Source: Castanea sativa (Eukaryota; Streptophyta; Magnoliopsida; Fagales; Fagaceae). From it: 64,000 nt of DNA. The position numbers and the translations under genes are program-made. Each line of letters begins with the position of its first letter. The stretch's first letter is position 1. This document shows, piece after piece, positions 37,840 to 49,460 of the stretch. Under the pieces are notes generated by a model. The model saw only the letters and a program-made list of their open reading frames with translations, ran no database searches and had not been told where the DNA came from. Where the stretch lies: contig NC_134016.1 in assembly GCF_040712315.1 (NCBI RefSeq), positions 2,705,501-2,769,500 of the forward strand. Reading direction: 5' to 3'.

Positions 37840-39680
37840 AATATTTGGAATGAGGGCAATCTTGCACCATTTTGTGCTTCTATACACCTTTAATTGTGAA
37901 ATGCTAGATCATTAGCATGTTGAAGTACACCTCTGATTGGGAATGAAGGATAACCAGCATCTGTAAATGGTATACAAAATTATAGACAACTAATTTAGTA
38001 AATGGTATACAAAATTGGAGGGAGATTATAAAAATAAAGGAATGCATCTTAGTAGGATAGTTTTGTTGGAAGAGAGAAATTAGAAGAGAAAAGGAGATTG
38101 GGTTAACTCACAAATTTTAATGTAATCATTGGAACCAATTTAAAATTCCTTCTATTGTGATTTTTGGACTACAACCAATCTTCTAGTACTGGAAACTCTT
38201 GCTCCTTCCATATTCCTTCCAAAGTGAACAGTAAAAAAATCCATCTTTGATTGTATTCTTAATTTTCGCATGGATATAAATTGAAATAAATCCTCAACCA
38301 CTCCGGAAAACTTCCAACTTAGCTTTCCATAGAATGGGATTACACACCTATTGCTTTGCTGGGAGATTCCGTTGTTGGCCAAGCAGCTTAGGTGACCAAA
38401 AGATGATTTGGCTCCAAACTGGATGATTTGTAAAGTATCCTTGACAGTTGACATTGGAAAAGAAAGGTCTGCTGAATCAGAAACTACAAGTGGCTAGCTC
38501 ACAAGAATGGCCAAGTGCTACCTGAGGATTACAGATTTGAAAATATTGCTTAATAATGAAATGATATCACCACTTCCACTTATAAATTACATATATCACA
38601 GTATGAAGACTGAAAAGGTGCAATGATATCTCAGGTCAAGGAATCTGTTATTATACAGGAAAGGAAATAAAAAATTCCCTATCCTTACTGCCTTGACTGA
38701 GTTCAGCAGGAAGTATCATATTCTTTTATTCTTTTCCTTTCTTTCTTTTTCCCTGTATTGGATTTAATAAAGGAGAACATGTTCTGGCTCTTTTGGAAGT
38801 AGAGTGTCTCTTTTTCAATATGAAATGTTACTGACTTGCAAGAGCACCCGATTTATTTTCCTAACCTTTCCTTACACATTCATACAGAATATACTAAATC
38901 TTGATTAGGGAGATCTGATTTTGTGAGTGAATTTTCAAAGATATTTATTGTGATGAAAGGCTGCTTTCGGATTGAAAAAGTAATTCACCAATAAGAACAT
39001 TCTTGGTAGTTAGTGATCTTCCATTTACATTTTCCTTTTAGCTTTAGTTTTGCTAACTTCTTTTAAAAAGCTGATAACTAAAACCATAATGCTATGATTT
39101 TGAATTGCCAGTAAGTAGCTAGATTTCAAGAAAAATGAGCAATTACTGGATCAATTGTTCAAAAAAATAGGATAAAAACCTGATCATTGGCTGACAGTAG
39201 CAGCTTTTTCCGGGACACTTGACTGACAGTTTGTATTTTTTAAAAAAAAATATATGATTCTCCTACACTTTGTTATGTTTTTTTTATATTCAATGGTAGT
39301 TGAAGTATTTGGACATGTTTGTGCACAGGTGGCTCTCAATTTTCCCAGCAGAAAAACAAATAGCAAATAACCATATAGACACATCATGCCCAATTTTTGT
39401 GAGTAACTTCAAGAAAGTGGATATGTCATGAAAGACAAGCAGATCATTGAGTATTTATTGGTCAAAAAAAAAAAAATTAATAGCTATCTGTTTTGGATGG
39501 ACTCACCAGTGGATAACTATAAGATGCTATCTGTTGGATGTTCAAACTTTCTATTTTCATATAATAGACAAAAGGACCCGTAGAGCTCTTTCTCCCGCGA
39601 CACATCCTTCCTTTCAATGGTGACGGTAAAATATCTGCAGTTTCTGCCATACGGTGAGCTTAATGCCTTAATGTATGCCA
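37840..39680 (-). pseudogene. Relics of NLR 3' end, units 6 and 7
   Basis: The minus strand of 37970-37840 ends LKVYRSTKWCKIALIPNIQ, against KLEERC...EWSKIAHIP in NLR1. The minus strand of 39670-39590 reads LTVWQKLQIFY then KEGCVAGE, the LTKLxxL...KERC block. Both are frame-broken. 39360-39670 aligns with 2.93-3.20 kb. Between them, 38152-38454 is an open frame of uncertain origin. Confidence 0.6.
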
Positions 39681-40455
39681 ATAAATGAATGGTTATCTAC
39701 TAAAAAAAGAGAAGTAGAACCACATTATCAATTCTAAATAGCAAAAACAGAGGAAAAAAAAAAGAAAAAAGAGGTTGGTGGTGACTTGGCAAGTTAGGTT
39801 GTTAAATGTATTGCATTTTAGATCTCATAGAGGCTTGCCCCAATTGAGTAACAGCCCAGTACCAACACTAATCATGCCAAATTAATTTTATAAGAAAACT
39901 ATTGATTAACAATTATTTCTTTTTTCTTCTTTGTTTTGTTGAGTAACAGGTGAGTAAACATTAGAGAAAACTTACCAACTCTTATGAACTACTGTTAACT
40001 TTCACAGTTGAGAGTGAATTAGTTGATTGATTTTTCCTCCAGCTATACACAATAGAAATGTCATCCCCAATGCCTACACATCAAGCTAAAAATAAGGGTG
40101 AAAACTAGAGAGAGAGAGAGAGCAAGAATTTGGGGCAATTATGAAATGAGATTATCATAGAAAAAGAAAAGAAGAGACAATGATATAAACTTACCACTCA
40201 CGTTGCTTCCTCTTTCATAACATTAAAGCTGTGGACAAATCTGCGCAGCTACCCTTTGGTATAAAAATATTACCCATCCATTTCTAGGGAGTGGATTGAC
40301 ATTCCATGAGATTAATTACTTCTCTGTAGTGCCAGGAAATATATTTTGGGAAAACTGAAAGACAGAAAGGAAGAAATTAGGGGGCAATTAAGAATATAGG
40401 GTATTAGAGAAATCAGGAAAACTGAAGAAGAGGATTTGAGGTATCAGTAAATTTA
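39681..40455 (-). other. Candidate 3'UTR region of NLR2
   Basis: Aligns with 4.17-4.99 kb below NLR1. Possible minus-strand splice donors lie near 40450 (GGGTAAAT, directly after the NLR2 stop), 40190 and 39971. The piece 40060-40150 recurs at 54.57-54.66 kb beside the ACOT9-like exons. Confidence 0.45.
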
Positions 40456-40459
40456 CCCC

Positions 40460-43400
40460 TCATAAACGAAAGACATATGGAATATGGGCGATTTTGGACC
40501 ACTCTGCCCCGCTACCTCTTGCACATCTTTCCTTTAATTTGGGACAATCAATAATCCGCAATGATTGTAATTTAGTGAGGCGTTGCATGGCTTGCGATGT
40601 GGGCAGATACATCAGGTTCTTGCAGAACCAAAGTCGCAGTGTTTGAAGAGAAGATAAGTTGCACAACCACTCAGGCAAAGCTTCCAGTCCATCAAAGTTG
40701 TATATGTACAGATATTCAAGTGAAGTGAAGTGTTGTATTTCGTCCGGGAGAGAGTTGAGTTTAGCCCACCCCCACAATACTAGTGATTGAAGGGACGTGT
40801 GCAAGTGTTGGATGGAACTGAGACTGGGGAACGCATCCAACTCTTCACAAAACCCACCGATCTGCAAATACTTTAAGCGGGTGACGCACTTTAACTCCTC
40901 TGGCAAACACTTAAACGTTTGGCAACGGAAAATTTTTAAATGGGTAAGAGAATGCAATTCTCCTAGATCTGGAATTGATTGCAGATTAGGACAATTGTAA
41001 ATTTCTAAATTCGTAAGAGAATGCAATTTTCGTAGCTCTGGAATTAATATCAGATTTGGACACTTATTTATACTCAAACTTGAAAGCGACGTGCAGGATG
41101 GTAACGCAGTCGGTAGAACTTCGTCACCACACGATATCGCCAGACTTCGGAGAAGGGAGCCCGCCCCTTGTAGACTTGGAAAGGATCTCAAATTAGGACA
41201 ATCACTTACTTCAAACGTCTCAAGAGAAGGAAGGGTGAGCGGTGCGTTCGGCAATTCACTCAATTTCTCACATCCCCTTATTTTGAATGATTGGAGAGAG
41301 GTTGCATCTTGATGCGGCGGGATGGAAACCAAATCAGAACAATTCCTTATGTCTATAGACATGAGACTCCTATTATTCTGCAATAACTGCTCCGGCAAGC
41401 AAACAAGTTCTGAAATACGCCAAATTTGGAGGGAGGTGAGTGTGGTAAGCTTGCAGATAATCCGTTCGAATGCCGTGCTTTTGATTTTACAAATTTCTAA
41501 CTTCTTAAGAGATGGAAAATGATATGGAGCACTTGTCAATTGGCCACATAATGAAATTCTCAACTTCTCAAGGCAAGGAAACACCGTTTCTATTGTTGTC
41601 AACTCCGTCGCGTCCTTCCATTCTACTAGATTGGGCAACTCCCGCGAAACAAGTTTTTTCAAAGCTGGGAACACCACATCTCTGCCACTGCCACCTCCAC
41701 TATTACTTGATCTCTCACCACCATAATTAATGTAAAATTCTGTTCCTATACATGTCACGTTGTCCATTCTCTCTATTCGAAGAACCTTGAGAAGGGGTAA
41801 ATGCCCAAGTGTAGGAAGCTTGTTGCACTTGTTACAGTTTTCTAAACGAATTTTCAACAGATGGTCCAAAACAAACAAACCACCACTATTGTTATCACAT
41901 GCCAATATCCATGAAGGGAACTTCTCACCCTTGAAATTTTCAATCTCTAAGCTTTTCAAACTTGGGTGAGGTTGAAGGCCTTCCAGTACATCCTCGTCGT
42001 TATTGTTTCCATCTCTGTCACTATTCCAATAGAATCCCAACTTCTGCACTCCTGCCTTTCCCACTAAATTTGCAGTTTTGGCTTCTTCTTTATCTCTCAC
42101 ATGCTCTAGATTGTAGATACTTAATTTTCCTCTGAGTTGGCTTAAGCATCCCACTTCTTCAATTCGATGACCAGCATCTTGACCGATGACAAAGAAAGGC
42201 AACGTTTGAAGGCAAGTCAACCGCCCCATATTGATTGGCAATTGTTTAATGTACCAATGATCAATATCAATATGTCTCAAGCTAATCAAATTTTGTAGAT
42301 CATTTGGAAGCTTCAGAAGATTTTGACAACGCTTGATTACTAAAGTTTGCAAGTTGTAGAGCTTGGTAACAGAATTGGGTAATGCTTTGATATTGGTCTC
42401 CTCAATGCGAAGAAGCCTCAAATGTCTAAACTCACCAATTGACTTGGGCAACTCTTCTATCTCCCTCCCAAATAGAGTTAGATCACGTACACATTTTAAG
42501 TCTAATAACTTATTGCCAAACTCAAAATGCATCCAATAAACTGTGCGCAATCTACGCATGACATCTCTAGATAGTGGGATTGTTGGTGTTACTTGGTTAT
42601 TGGATGTAAGAGAAAAACTTCGAATATGAGACATGTCATCTTTTGGTGGTGGGATTGTTGTTGTTGTCTGGTTATTGGATATAAGAGGTAAATGTCGAAT
42701 ATTGTCCTCTAAATGCAAGGTTTCCTGTTTTGAAATTAAAAGGGCAAGATCGTGGACACTATCATGCATCTTGCAACTTACAATATCACCATAAAAATTC
42801 CTTTTTATATCTTGTAATAAGGAATTTGCCAACAGTTTATCAAAATACTCATTACCAATATCCTCCATGCCTTCAGATTGTTGAAGGAACCCCTCTGCCA
42901 TCCAATGTTGAATTAGTTCTTTCTTTCCCATGTTATAATCTTTAGGAAATATTGCACAATATGTGAAACAATTTTTTAGAGATGGTGGATAAAGATGATC
43001 AAAGCTTAATTTAAGTATCAACAAGATTCCATTGTTAACATCTGGAGAATTCCAAACCTTACTGTTTTTAATTGCCAACCATTCATTTTTCTCCTTTTTA
43101 CGAGACATCGTCCCTCCTAAAACTCTAGCAAGTAATGGAACCCCACCACATTTTTTTGCGATCTCCCTTCCAATATCCTCCAAATCTGGAGTTAGTGGAA
43201 TATTTTCATTAAGAGATAGTTTTTTCTTAATTATGAACCAACAATCATCTTCTGATAGTTTTTCTAAGTGACGTCGAGTCTGTGTCTCCATAATTTCAGC
43301 CACCTTGTCACTACGGGTTGTTACAATAATACTATTTCCAACATTCATATTCATTCCTAACAGACAACTCCTTAAAGTCTCCCATTTCAGAGGATCTTCA

Positions 43401-44242
43401 TTCCATACATCATCAAGTACGAGAATATACTTTTTACCTTGTAACTCTTTTTTAAGGCATTCAAGTATTGTATTCTTATTTTCTAATGAACTTGAGTTAC
43501 AAGTAAGGGATTCAAGAATCTCCCTCAAAATCCTTTTATCTTCAAACTCGTTGGAGACACATACCCATATTGTCTTATCAAAATGTTCTCTTACTAACTC
43601 ATGATCGTACACTAATTTTGCTAGAGTTGTTTTTCCCAAACCTGCCATCCCTACTATAGGAATGACTGAAAGTTGTTGATTGGCTGCATTAAGCAACAAC
43701 TCTACTATTTTTGAGACAATATCTTTCCTTCCTACAACTTCAGAATGATCAAGAAAGGAGTCTGTCTCTCGGTGGCTTGGGATAACCTCAGGATTGGCAT
43801 TTACTAATTCGACTCTAGTAAGTCCATATTGATTTGCTTCATCATTAATTCTCTTTAGCGATTCAGCAATAGCCTTAACTTTGTTGGCCATCTTGCAACG
43901 AAATGCAATGGGATTTGAAAACGAAAAGAAGAAGCATACCTTTCTCTTCATTTGATTTCGGATCTCTACCTTTCGCTTGAGAATCTCGTAAGCAAGCTCG
44001 TCCAGCACATCATCAGCATCATAAGCAACATCTTTAAGCCTCTGCAACCAAAGCCTCACAAACTCTTCTCTCACTAGCCTTCTCTCTGCATCAGCCAACA
44101 GAGCTTGAATCATGGTTAATGAGTCACGAAGCCGTGTCAGCTCATCTTTGAAACCCCAAGCAACGCTGATCTGCTCAGTAGCAAGTGAAATCAGCTTGCC
44201 TAGTATTTCCTCAGCAACAACAGTAAGGACAATCTCAGCCAT
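40460..44242 (-). CDS. CC-NBS-LRR disease resistance protein (RGA2/RGA3-like), NLR2
   Basis: Paralogue of NLR1 in one intact exon. I choose the Met at 44242 (1260 aa, MAEIVLTVV...) because it gives the usual CNL N-terminus. An in-frame Met at 44332 would add 30 hydrophobic residues atypical of the family. Domains: Rx-type coiled coil 1-130 (VAYDADDVLDE 72-82); NB-ARC with GMAGLGKTT 198-206, kinase-2 ILVLDDVWNE about 273-282, IIVTTR 305-310, GLPL position CGGVPLL 365-371, CFTYCAIFPKD 425-435, MHD 492-494; then LRRs to CPKLKERC...EWSKIAHIP at the end. All core nucleotide-binding motifs are intact. Residues 515-564 hold a 25-aa tandem duplication absent from NLR1. Position and flanks show it arose with NLR1 by duplication. 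The ligand is unknown. Confidence 0.95.
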   Translation of the reverse strand: MAEIVLTVVAEEILGKLISLATEQISVAWGFKDELTRLRDSLTMIQALLADAERRLVREEFVRLWLQRLKDVAYDADDVLDELAYEILKRKVEIRNQMKRKVCFFFSFSNPIAFRCKMANKVKAIAESLKRINDEANQYGLTRVELVNANPEVIPSHRETDSFLDHSEVVGRKDIVSKIVELLLNAANQQLSVIPIVGMAGLGKTTLAKLVYDHELVREHFDKTIWVCVSNEFEDKRILREILESLTCNSSSLENKNTILECLKKELQGKKYILVLDDVWNEDPLKWETLRSCLLGMNMNVGNSIIVTTRSDKVAEIMETQTRRHLEKLSEDDCWFIIKKKLSLNENIPLTPDLEDIGREIAKKCGGVPLLARVLGGTMSRKKEKNEWLAIKNSKVWNSPDVNNGILLILKLSFDHLYPPSLKNCFTYCAIFPKDYNMGKKELIQHWMAEGFLQQSEGMEDIGNEYFDKLLANSLLQDIKRNFYGDIVSCKMHDSVHDLALLISKQETLHLEDNIRHLPLISNNQTTTTIPPPKDDMSHIRSFSLTSNNQVTPTIPLSRDVMRRLRTVYWMHFEFGNKLLDLKCVRDLTLFGREIEELPKSIGEFRHLRLLRIEETNIKALPNSVTKLYNLQTLVIKRCQNLLKLPNDLQNLISLRHIDIDHWYIKQLPINMGRLTCLQTLPFFVIGQDAGHRIEEVGCLSQLRGKLSIYNLEHVRDKEEAKTANLVGKAGVQKLGFYWNSDRDGNNNDEDVLEGLQPHPSLKSLEIENFKGEKFPSWILACDNNSGGLFVLDHLLKIRLENCNKCNKLPTLGHLPLLKVLRIERMDNVTCIGTEFYINYGGERSSNSGGGSGRDVVFPALKKLVSRELPNLVEWKDATELTTIETVFPCLEKLRISLCGQLTSAPYHFPSLKKLEICKIKSTAFERIICKLTTLTSLQIWRISELVCLPEQLLQNNRSLMSIDIRNCSDLVSIPPHQDATSLQSFKIRGCEKLSELPNAPLTLPSLETFEVSDCPNLRSFPSLQGAGSLLRSLAISCGDEVLPTALPSCTSLSSLSINKCPNLILIPELRKLHSLTNLEIYNCPNLQSIPDLGELHSLTHLKIFRCQTFKCLPEELKCVTRLKYLQIGGFCEELDAFPSLSSIQHLHTSLQSLVLWGWAKLNSLPDEIQHFTSLEYLYIYNFDGLEALPEWLCNLSSLQTLRLWFCKNLMYLPTSQAMQRLTKLQSLRIIDCPKLKERCARGSGAEWSKIAHIPYVFRL
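42551..42700 (-). repeat. 75 bp in-frame tandem duplication in NLR2
   Basis: Two adjacent 25-codon units (residues 515-539 and 540-564) share IRxxxLxSNNQxTxTIP and a DxM end. They lie between MHD and the first LRR. NLR1 has one equivalent ([22 protein letters not shown]). Confidence 0.85.
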
Positions 44243-45420
44243 CTTCGGTTTGGTACTGTGGTAAGTCAGAAATAAGCTCTCAGTATTTGGAAGCAATAGA
44301 AGAATTGTGATGTTAAAGACTAACAACAACAATTAATAATGTAGAAGGAGGGAACCCTAACAGCAACATGCACTAGCCACACATGATTAAAGATTCCTTC
44401 GTGTCTTTAACGCATATGGGACTTTGTGCGATGTGGACAGAACCGTAATAATTGTGTTTTTCAAAAGTAAAGAGCTTTTTCAATAGAAAAGGGGTCAGCT
44501 ACAACAGCAAATAATGACATATCATGTCTTAAAAAGAATACCAGGTCTTCATTAGAAAATTGATGACTTAAAAAGGAGTTATTTGAAACATTTTCCCCCC
44601 TTATGCTTTGAATTTTGAAATGAATAATGAATATTTAAGACCCCAATTAACTAAATCGGATAAGTCTCAAACAACTTAAAATCATGGATTATTTAAGATA
44701 ATATCATAAATGGATTTTCTTTGAAAGTTAGGTTCGGTTTGTTACCTTGTTTCATGGAAAGTGGTGGAAAATTATTTCACTGGAAGACTTCTTCTTCTTA
44801 CTTACTTTCTTTCTTTCTTTCTTTTTAAATTTTTTTTTCGAAATTGAATTGTTTTGAGCGGCATACATACAATAGCTTTTTCTTTTCTTTTCTTTTTTTA
44901 AATCATCTCAACTTAATGATTAAAAGGCATACACATAATAGCTTTTTTTATGGAAAAAAAAAATCATCTCAAACTTAATGATAAAAAACTATCATGACAA
45001 ACCAAAAACTATATGATCAAATCTTTTCATATCTATAAAAGAAGGCACATATGGGCCGATATATTATCTTGTAATTGTTCATGTGAAAAGAAAAGTTTCC
45101 AAGGCTGTTTCATGTTTTTTCCTCCTCTCTTCTCTCTCCTAATGCTGCCTATTTTTTCCTTGAATAATATTAAAATTTAGAACAAGTAGGGCCAACACTT
45201 GAATAATGGTAAAGTAAGGACAATTTCTCAATTATTAGAACACGCAGGCCCACCAACCACTTGCAAAAAGAAGATGGGTTTATTTGTATTTCTAAAGTAC
45301 CACCAGGTCCACCACTCGCCGAAAGGCTCCATTATTAGAAGAAATGAGACCACCGTATGGCAAAAGAGATTGGTCTTGGATTGGACATTTCATGTTTTTT
45401 TTTTTTTTTTTTAATTATAA
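44243..45420. promoter_or_regulatory. Upstream region of NLR2
   Basis: Non-coding. 45079-45130 (ttcatgtgaaaag...) and 45210-45350 (acaatttctcaattattagaac; ccgaaaggctccattattag) match elements upstream of NLR1 but in a different order. The two promoters thus share rearranged ancestry. No convincing core promoter was identified. Confidence 0.4.
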
Positions 45421-45423
45421 AAC

Positions 45424-45583
45424 TTCACAACATTTTCATAATAAATTCATAACAAAACTTAGGTAAAACAAATTTTAGGTGATAAACTGTTAATAATTAA
45501 TATAAAAAATGATGTTAATGATAACTCTAACAAGATACCAGCAACAATTTATTACCTAGATTTTGTTGTGAAACCATTGTACC
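45424..45583. mobile_element. Degenerate MITE-like inverted repeat
   Basis: The arm ttcataacaaaacttaggta is inverted as tacctagattttgttgtgaa, inside a non-coding block beginning ttcacaacattttcat. This resembles a widespread plant MITE with cacaacatttt ends. No clear target duplication, so the assignment is tentative. Confidence 0.45.
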
Positions 45584-46660
45584 AATAGCACTAATCTTTT
45601 TTTTTTTTTTTTTTTTCTAAATAATACTTCTAGAAAGATATGTAGAAATGAGAACAGGTCCTACCAATTACAAAACCAGCCCACTAGACCGAAGTATAGG
45701 CCATTCTATTCAACTCTCCTTAAAATTGATGGTCCAAAAGAAGGAAAAAATAATGACAAAAGGGAAGAAATATCATGTAAAATCGAAGCCCTCTCAAAAT
45801 CTCGAGTTCGAGTTACCAGTGAGTGGTGACATGACACGGCATGGGTTTTGCAGTCTTCAATGTATAAATTTGTTGAGCGAGTCCAGGGTATCATGATCAT
45901 GATTATCAATTATATTCTTAAGGCAATAATACTATGACAGCCATTCATCACTCTTCAAATCAAACATATAAGTATATAACAGCTCATTCCATCACAAAAT
46001 AAACAAAAAAGATTCATTTTTCCAAGTTGGAGTAGCTCTTTCTAATCCTCATGTCCAAAATCCAAATTATCTAATATTACAATACAAATATAAAATTCAT
46101 GACAGATAATGATCTACATGACTTGATAAACATCAAAACTAAGCCCCATTTGCCAATGTCCTCTTTGATGTACTAATGAAGAGAACTGCATGAAAGAGAT
46201 AACCCAGTAGTTGATATAGGGGAAAAAAAAGAAAGTTGAATAATAATAATAAAATAACAAGTCATCCTTTAAAGTACCATTTTTTCCTGGAATGAAGGCA
46301 CCACCATATTTATTTTTCAACTGCCCATTGATGTATTCTTTTGTTTGCTCCATTGCTATATTCGTATACCCATCAAGACATGCAAGAATGCCTGCACATG
46401 AACATTAAAGGGTATATTATAATAGCCTATGAGTGCTTTTTTTCATAGCACATGTAGAACTAAACAAAGTAGGGCACACCAACCATCACTAGAGGTCTGC
46501 TTTGACCCATTAGTGATATATTCTATTGTTAGACACAAATTTTTTTTTTTAAGAAGTAAAAGTGGGGTTAGACACAAATCAATAAATAAAATTCAATTAC
46601 TTATCACCACCATAAAAGCCTAGCCTCCCCATTGATGCAAGAATATGTCACATAACATGG

Positions 46661-46811
46661 ATGATGATGACATGGCAAGGTGATGAGGCACGAGTAAGTG
46701 ACGTGGCACAAGGCCAGCCAAGCCTAAGGACTAAATTTCAACTATCACGTCACATCACAAGCCAAGCCAAGCCAAGCCTCGTGCCACTTCAATATGCCAT
46801 GTCATCATCAT
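46661..46811. repeat. Imperfect foldback in the LSM6 first coding intron
   Basis: The left arm, atgatgatgacatggc to gaggcacgag (46661-46694), is inverted as ctcgtgccac to gccatgtcatcatcat (46778-46811). Inner words gtgacgtg and cacgtcac also pair. The ~150 bp could be a small MITE or a hairpin transcript. No target duplication was seen. Confidence 0.6.
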
Positions 46812-46837
46812 TCACCCTGTGTATTCTCCTAAAACAA

Positions 46838-46886
46838 ACCCCCCCCCCCCCCCCCCCCGGACAGGTTTTTTTTTTTTTTTTTTTTT
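46838..46886. repeat. Adjacent long C and T homopolymers
   Basis: A run of about 20 C (from about 46838), a short ggacagg, then about 21 T lie in the LSM6 intron. Assembly accuracy here is uncertain. Confidence 0.7.
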
Positions 46887-47769
46887 CTCTCTTTTCTTCC
46901 CCTTCCAATAACCCAATGTCATTTTCCTACCATGGAGATCTTAAAGACAGGTACCATAATATACCAAAAGACTAGCCAAAAATTTCCAATTACAAATTTG
47001 TGAATATTTGATAAACAATCTTTAAATAATGTACCTAAAATCAATAATCAATATATTGTGGATATCTGATAAACAATAAGGACCAGTATATATAAGGGAA
47101 GGATACCTCCTCTATATGTAAACTATGTGATAGATGGTAATTGTGTCAATAGTGGGGAAATTAATAAATTTAAAATCAATTATGCATTCAAAGCTGTTAA
47201 AATTCAAATAATTATAGGTTGCCAAATGAAGGAGATACCAGTCAATGCCTAAGAAGAAGTACTCAGAAAAAGGCAGCAATTTCTTTCCAAATAGAAGAAG
47301 GTGAGCTCAGAGAGAGAACAATTGAAAGTTTGAAACAAAGATGGTCATTATAACGATATAAGAAAAATAAAACATAAAACACTTCTCTCGAATGAGAAAA
47401 GATACCAAACTCTTTCTTTTTTATGTAGAAAAATATATAATATTAACTGGCCAATCCATATTTAAAAAAAGATAAAAAGATAAAAATAAATAAATAATAA
47501 AAAAGAGATTTCCTGCAGAATTGGAGTTATCTAGAATCCCTCAATGAGATGAATATTGCTATGAGACAAATTACGCTTCCATCAAGAACTAGCCACATAT
47601 ACACAAACAGAGACTAGAAACAATGCTTCACAAATAAGAAATAGGGAGACTAACCTCAATAATCTACTCCAGAGTTTAGTTTAACAACAACAGGTCGTCC
47701 ACGAATTGATTTGAGGAAATCTTCAGGAGTTTTCGTAGTTTCTAATCCTTTCTCTCCACCTCCACTCAT

Positions 47770-49086
47770 TTTGCCTATCTAAAATCTGATCTTTCTCTCC
47801 CTGATGATAGGACAATAAAATAGCAAAAGTTAAATTAACTAATTATTAATAAACTTCACAAATAAACTCCAATTGGTCTAAGCAATATTATCTCATAAAA
47901 GTTTAACAAAATATGATGTGATAAAATAAATGGACTAGTCATCAAACAAGACTAAGAGAATTTACTCCAACTTAGTTTTAAAACTCCAAATAAACAACTT
48001 CTCTCAAAGAGGCATGCAAAACCTAGACCATAGTCCGAGCATGCCAATACACAATATGCCAATGAAAAGAAATTACAAAACTCATTTTCTAAGCACAAAA
48101 GTCTCACAACAGAAAGAATAGTAAGACACTAATACTTTGTCTAGTTTCAGGAATAGCAAAATACCAAATATCATTTAAAAGGAACTTATATTAGTACTAA
48201 CTAGTAAAAATTCTATCCCACATTGAAGTTGATAGGCTGTCACAAACCATAAAGAATTAGAGATCGATTCAAAAGGTAGGTTTTAACAATGAAACATATA
48301 AGATCCCAAAAGTCACAAAACAAGTATGACAAGATTTTAACAGGTGCCGGTGTTCTAAATTGGACATCTTTCACAATATAGAGTATTCAAATAAATACAA
48401 TCCTCAAGTCCATGCCTTGATAAAGCTTCAAACAGCATCACCTTCAAATACACGTATGTCTTTGCATTAGAATACAAGGAACTTCCGCATAAATCTGCTC
48501 TCCGAAATTATAAGACACATTGTAGCATAATTAATCCTACAACACATAGATGAGTAATATTCTATTATTCTCCTCTCTTAAACTCAGGAGCTGCCAAGGA
48601 ACTCTAATGTCCTTCTATTAAGAAACTAACCAAATATTTGGCAAAAATGCGATTCCATACTACATGGGCCTCAAAAGGGTCCAAAAAAATTACCCCATTG
48701 ATCATAATACAATTACTTTGTCTTCAATTTGTATCCAAACACTATCTTATTAAAAGAAAACAAGACAAACCCAAATTTACCCTATAAAATCCAAAAAAAA
48801 AAAAATAGAAACACCCATAAACAATATTTGAAATTGCCTAAAAAGGTTTTTTTTTTTTTTTTTTGTAAGTTGTATCCACATAACAACATCACCCACAATA
48901 AAAAGATTACAAAAATCAAGCACATTCATAAGACAACTATGCTTAATGGGTTTATGCTAATACAAATGTTCGTGTTTCTTCAGAGGACTCAAGGAACCCG
49001 TATACAAACAGCTCATTAAAATTCAAAACCCTGAACAAAACAGTAATGAAACCAATGCTCTAAATCCATATTTGACAATAAAAACA

Positions 49087-49142
<56 letters not shown>

Positions 49143-49206
49143 CAACTTGAACCCATATACTAAAAAGTACCAAGAATATTGAAAGAGAAAAAGATCAATA
49201 AACATA
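47770..49206 (-). other. Probable 5'UTR intron of LSM6
   Basis: An acceptor-like TTTTAG stands just upstream of the ATG (about 47780), and a donor AAAAGG|GTATG is at about 49206. The interval is AT-rich with no recognisable gene and includes an (AT)n tract at 49091-49137. Plant housekeeping genes often carry such a leader intron; this is inference. Confidence 0.4.
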
Positions 49207-49460
49207 CCCTTTTGGTTAACTTGCTTGATCTTTGAGACTGAACAAACGCGCAGTTCTTTTTTGAGCTATACGAGAAAAATGAACTAACTGGGTTGCAATA
49301 GAGCTACGACGTCGTTTATTGTTTCTATGTGTGTGTTTTAGATTGGGTCTGCTATTATTACCTTTTTTGGGCTTAGTCTGATATAATTTGGACTTGTAGC
49401 TTAGGCCTTGGTCTCTGCCTTTTGGGGGTTTGAGTGAAGCCATGCAGCTAATTGGGCCTA
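49207..49460 (-). promoter_or_regulatory. Candidate LSM6 promoter and 5'UTR exon
   Basis: A local rise in CpG (cgacgtcg near 49307; aacgcgcagtt near 49247) and two GGGCC/GGGCT site II-like motifs (near 49452 and 49367), common in plant housekeeping promoters, precede a donor-like GTATG at about 49206. A 75-codon minus-strand open frame overlaps (49216-49443), but I favour untranslated leader and promoter. Confidence 0.4.

Larger units (their letters stand above)
46139..47769 (-). pseudogene. LSM6: LSM6 (U6 snRNA-associated Sm-like protein), stop in exon 1
   Basis: Sm-fold subunit of the LSm1-7 (mRNA decay) and LSm2-8 (U6 snRNP) rings. Three coding exons with GT/AG borders and consistent phases: 47655-47769 (MSGGGEKG..., FLKSIRGRPVVVKLNSGVDY), 46278-46391 (ILACLDGYTNIAMEQTKEYI), 46139-46185 (LFISTSKRTLANGA, stop). 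Total length (about 90 codons) and Sm1/Sm2 motifs fit LSm6. The codon after GVDY, normally the Arg of DYRG, is TGA at 47656-47658, so translation would end after 37 residues. CGA to TGA at a CpG would explain it. AFIPGKN replaces the usual AFIRGNN, a second unusual site. Intron borders are otherwise intact. It is either a young pseudogene or a sequence error; a more decayed copy lies at 32.2 kb. Confidence 0.8.

Noticed and set aside
38152..38454. 100-codon minus-strand frame as an LRR exon
   Set aside because: Only weak resemblance to LRR spacing; not enough to call.
44243..44332. N-terminal extension of NLR2 from the Met at 44332
   Set aside because: The extra 30 residues are hydrophobic and atypical of CNLs; the Met at 44242 gives the normal MAEIVL start and aligns with NLR1.
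49216..49443. 75-codon basic frame as a gene
   Set aside because: It overlaps the likely LSM6 promoter and leader; no known domain.
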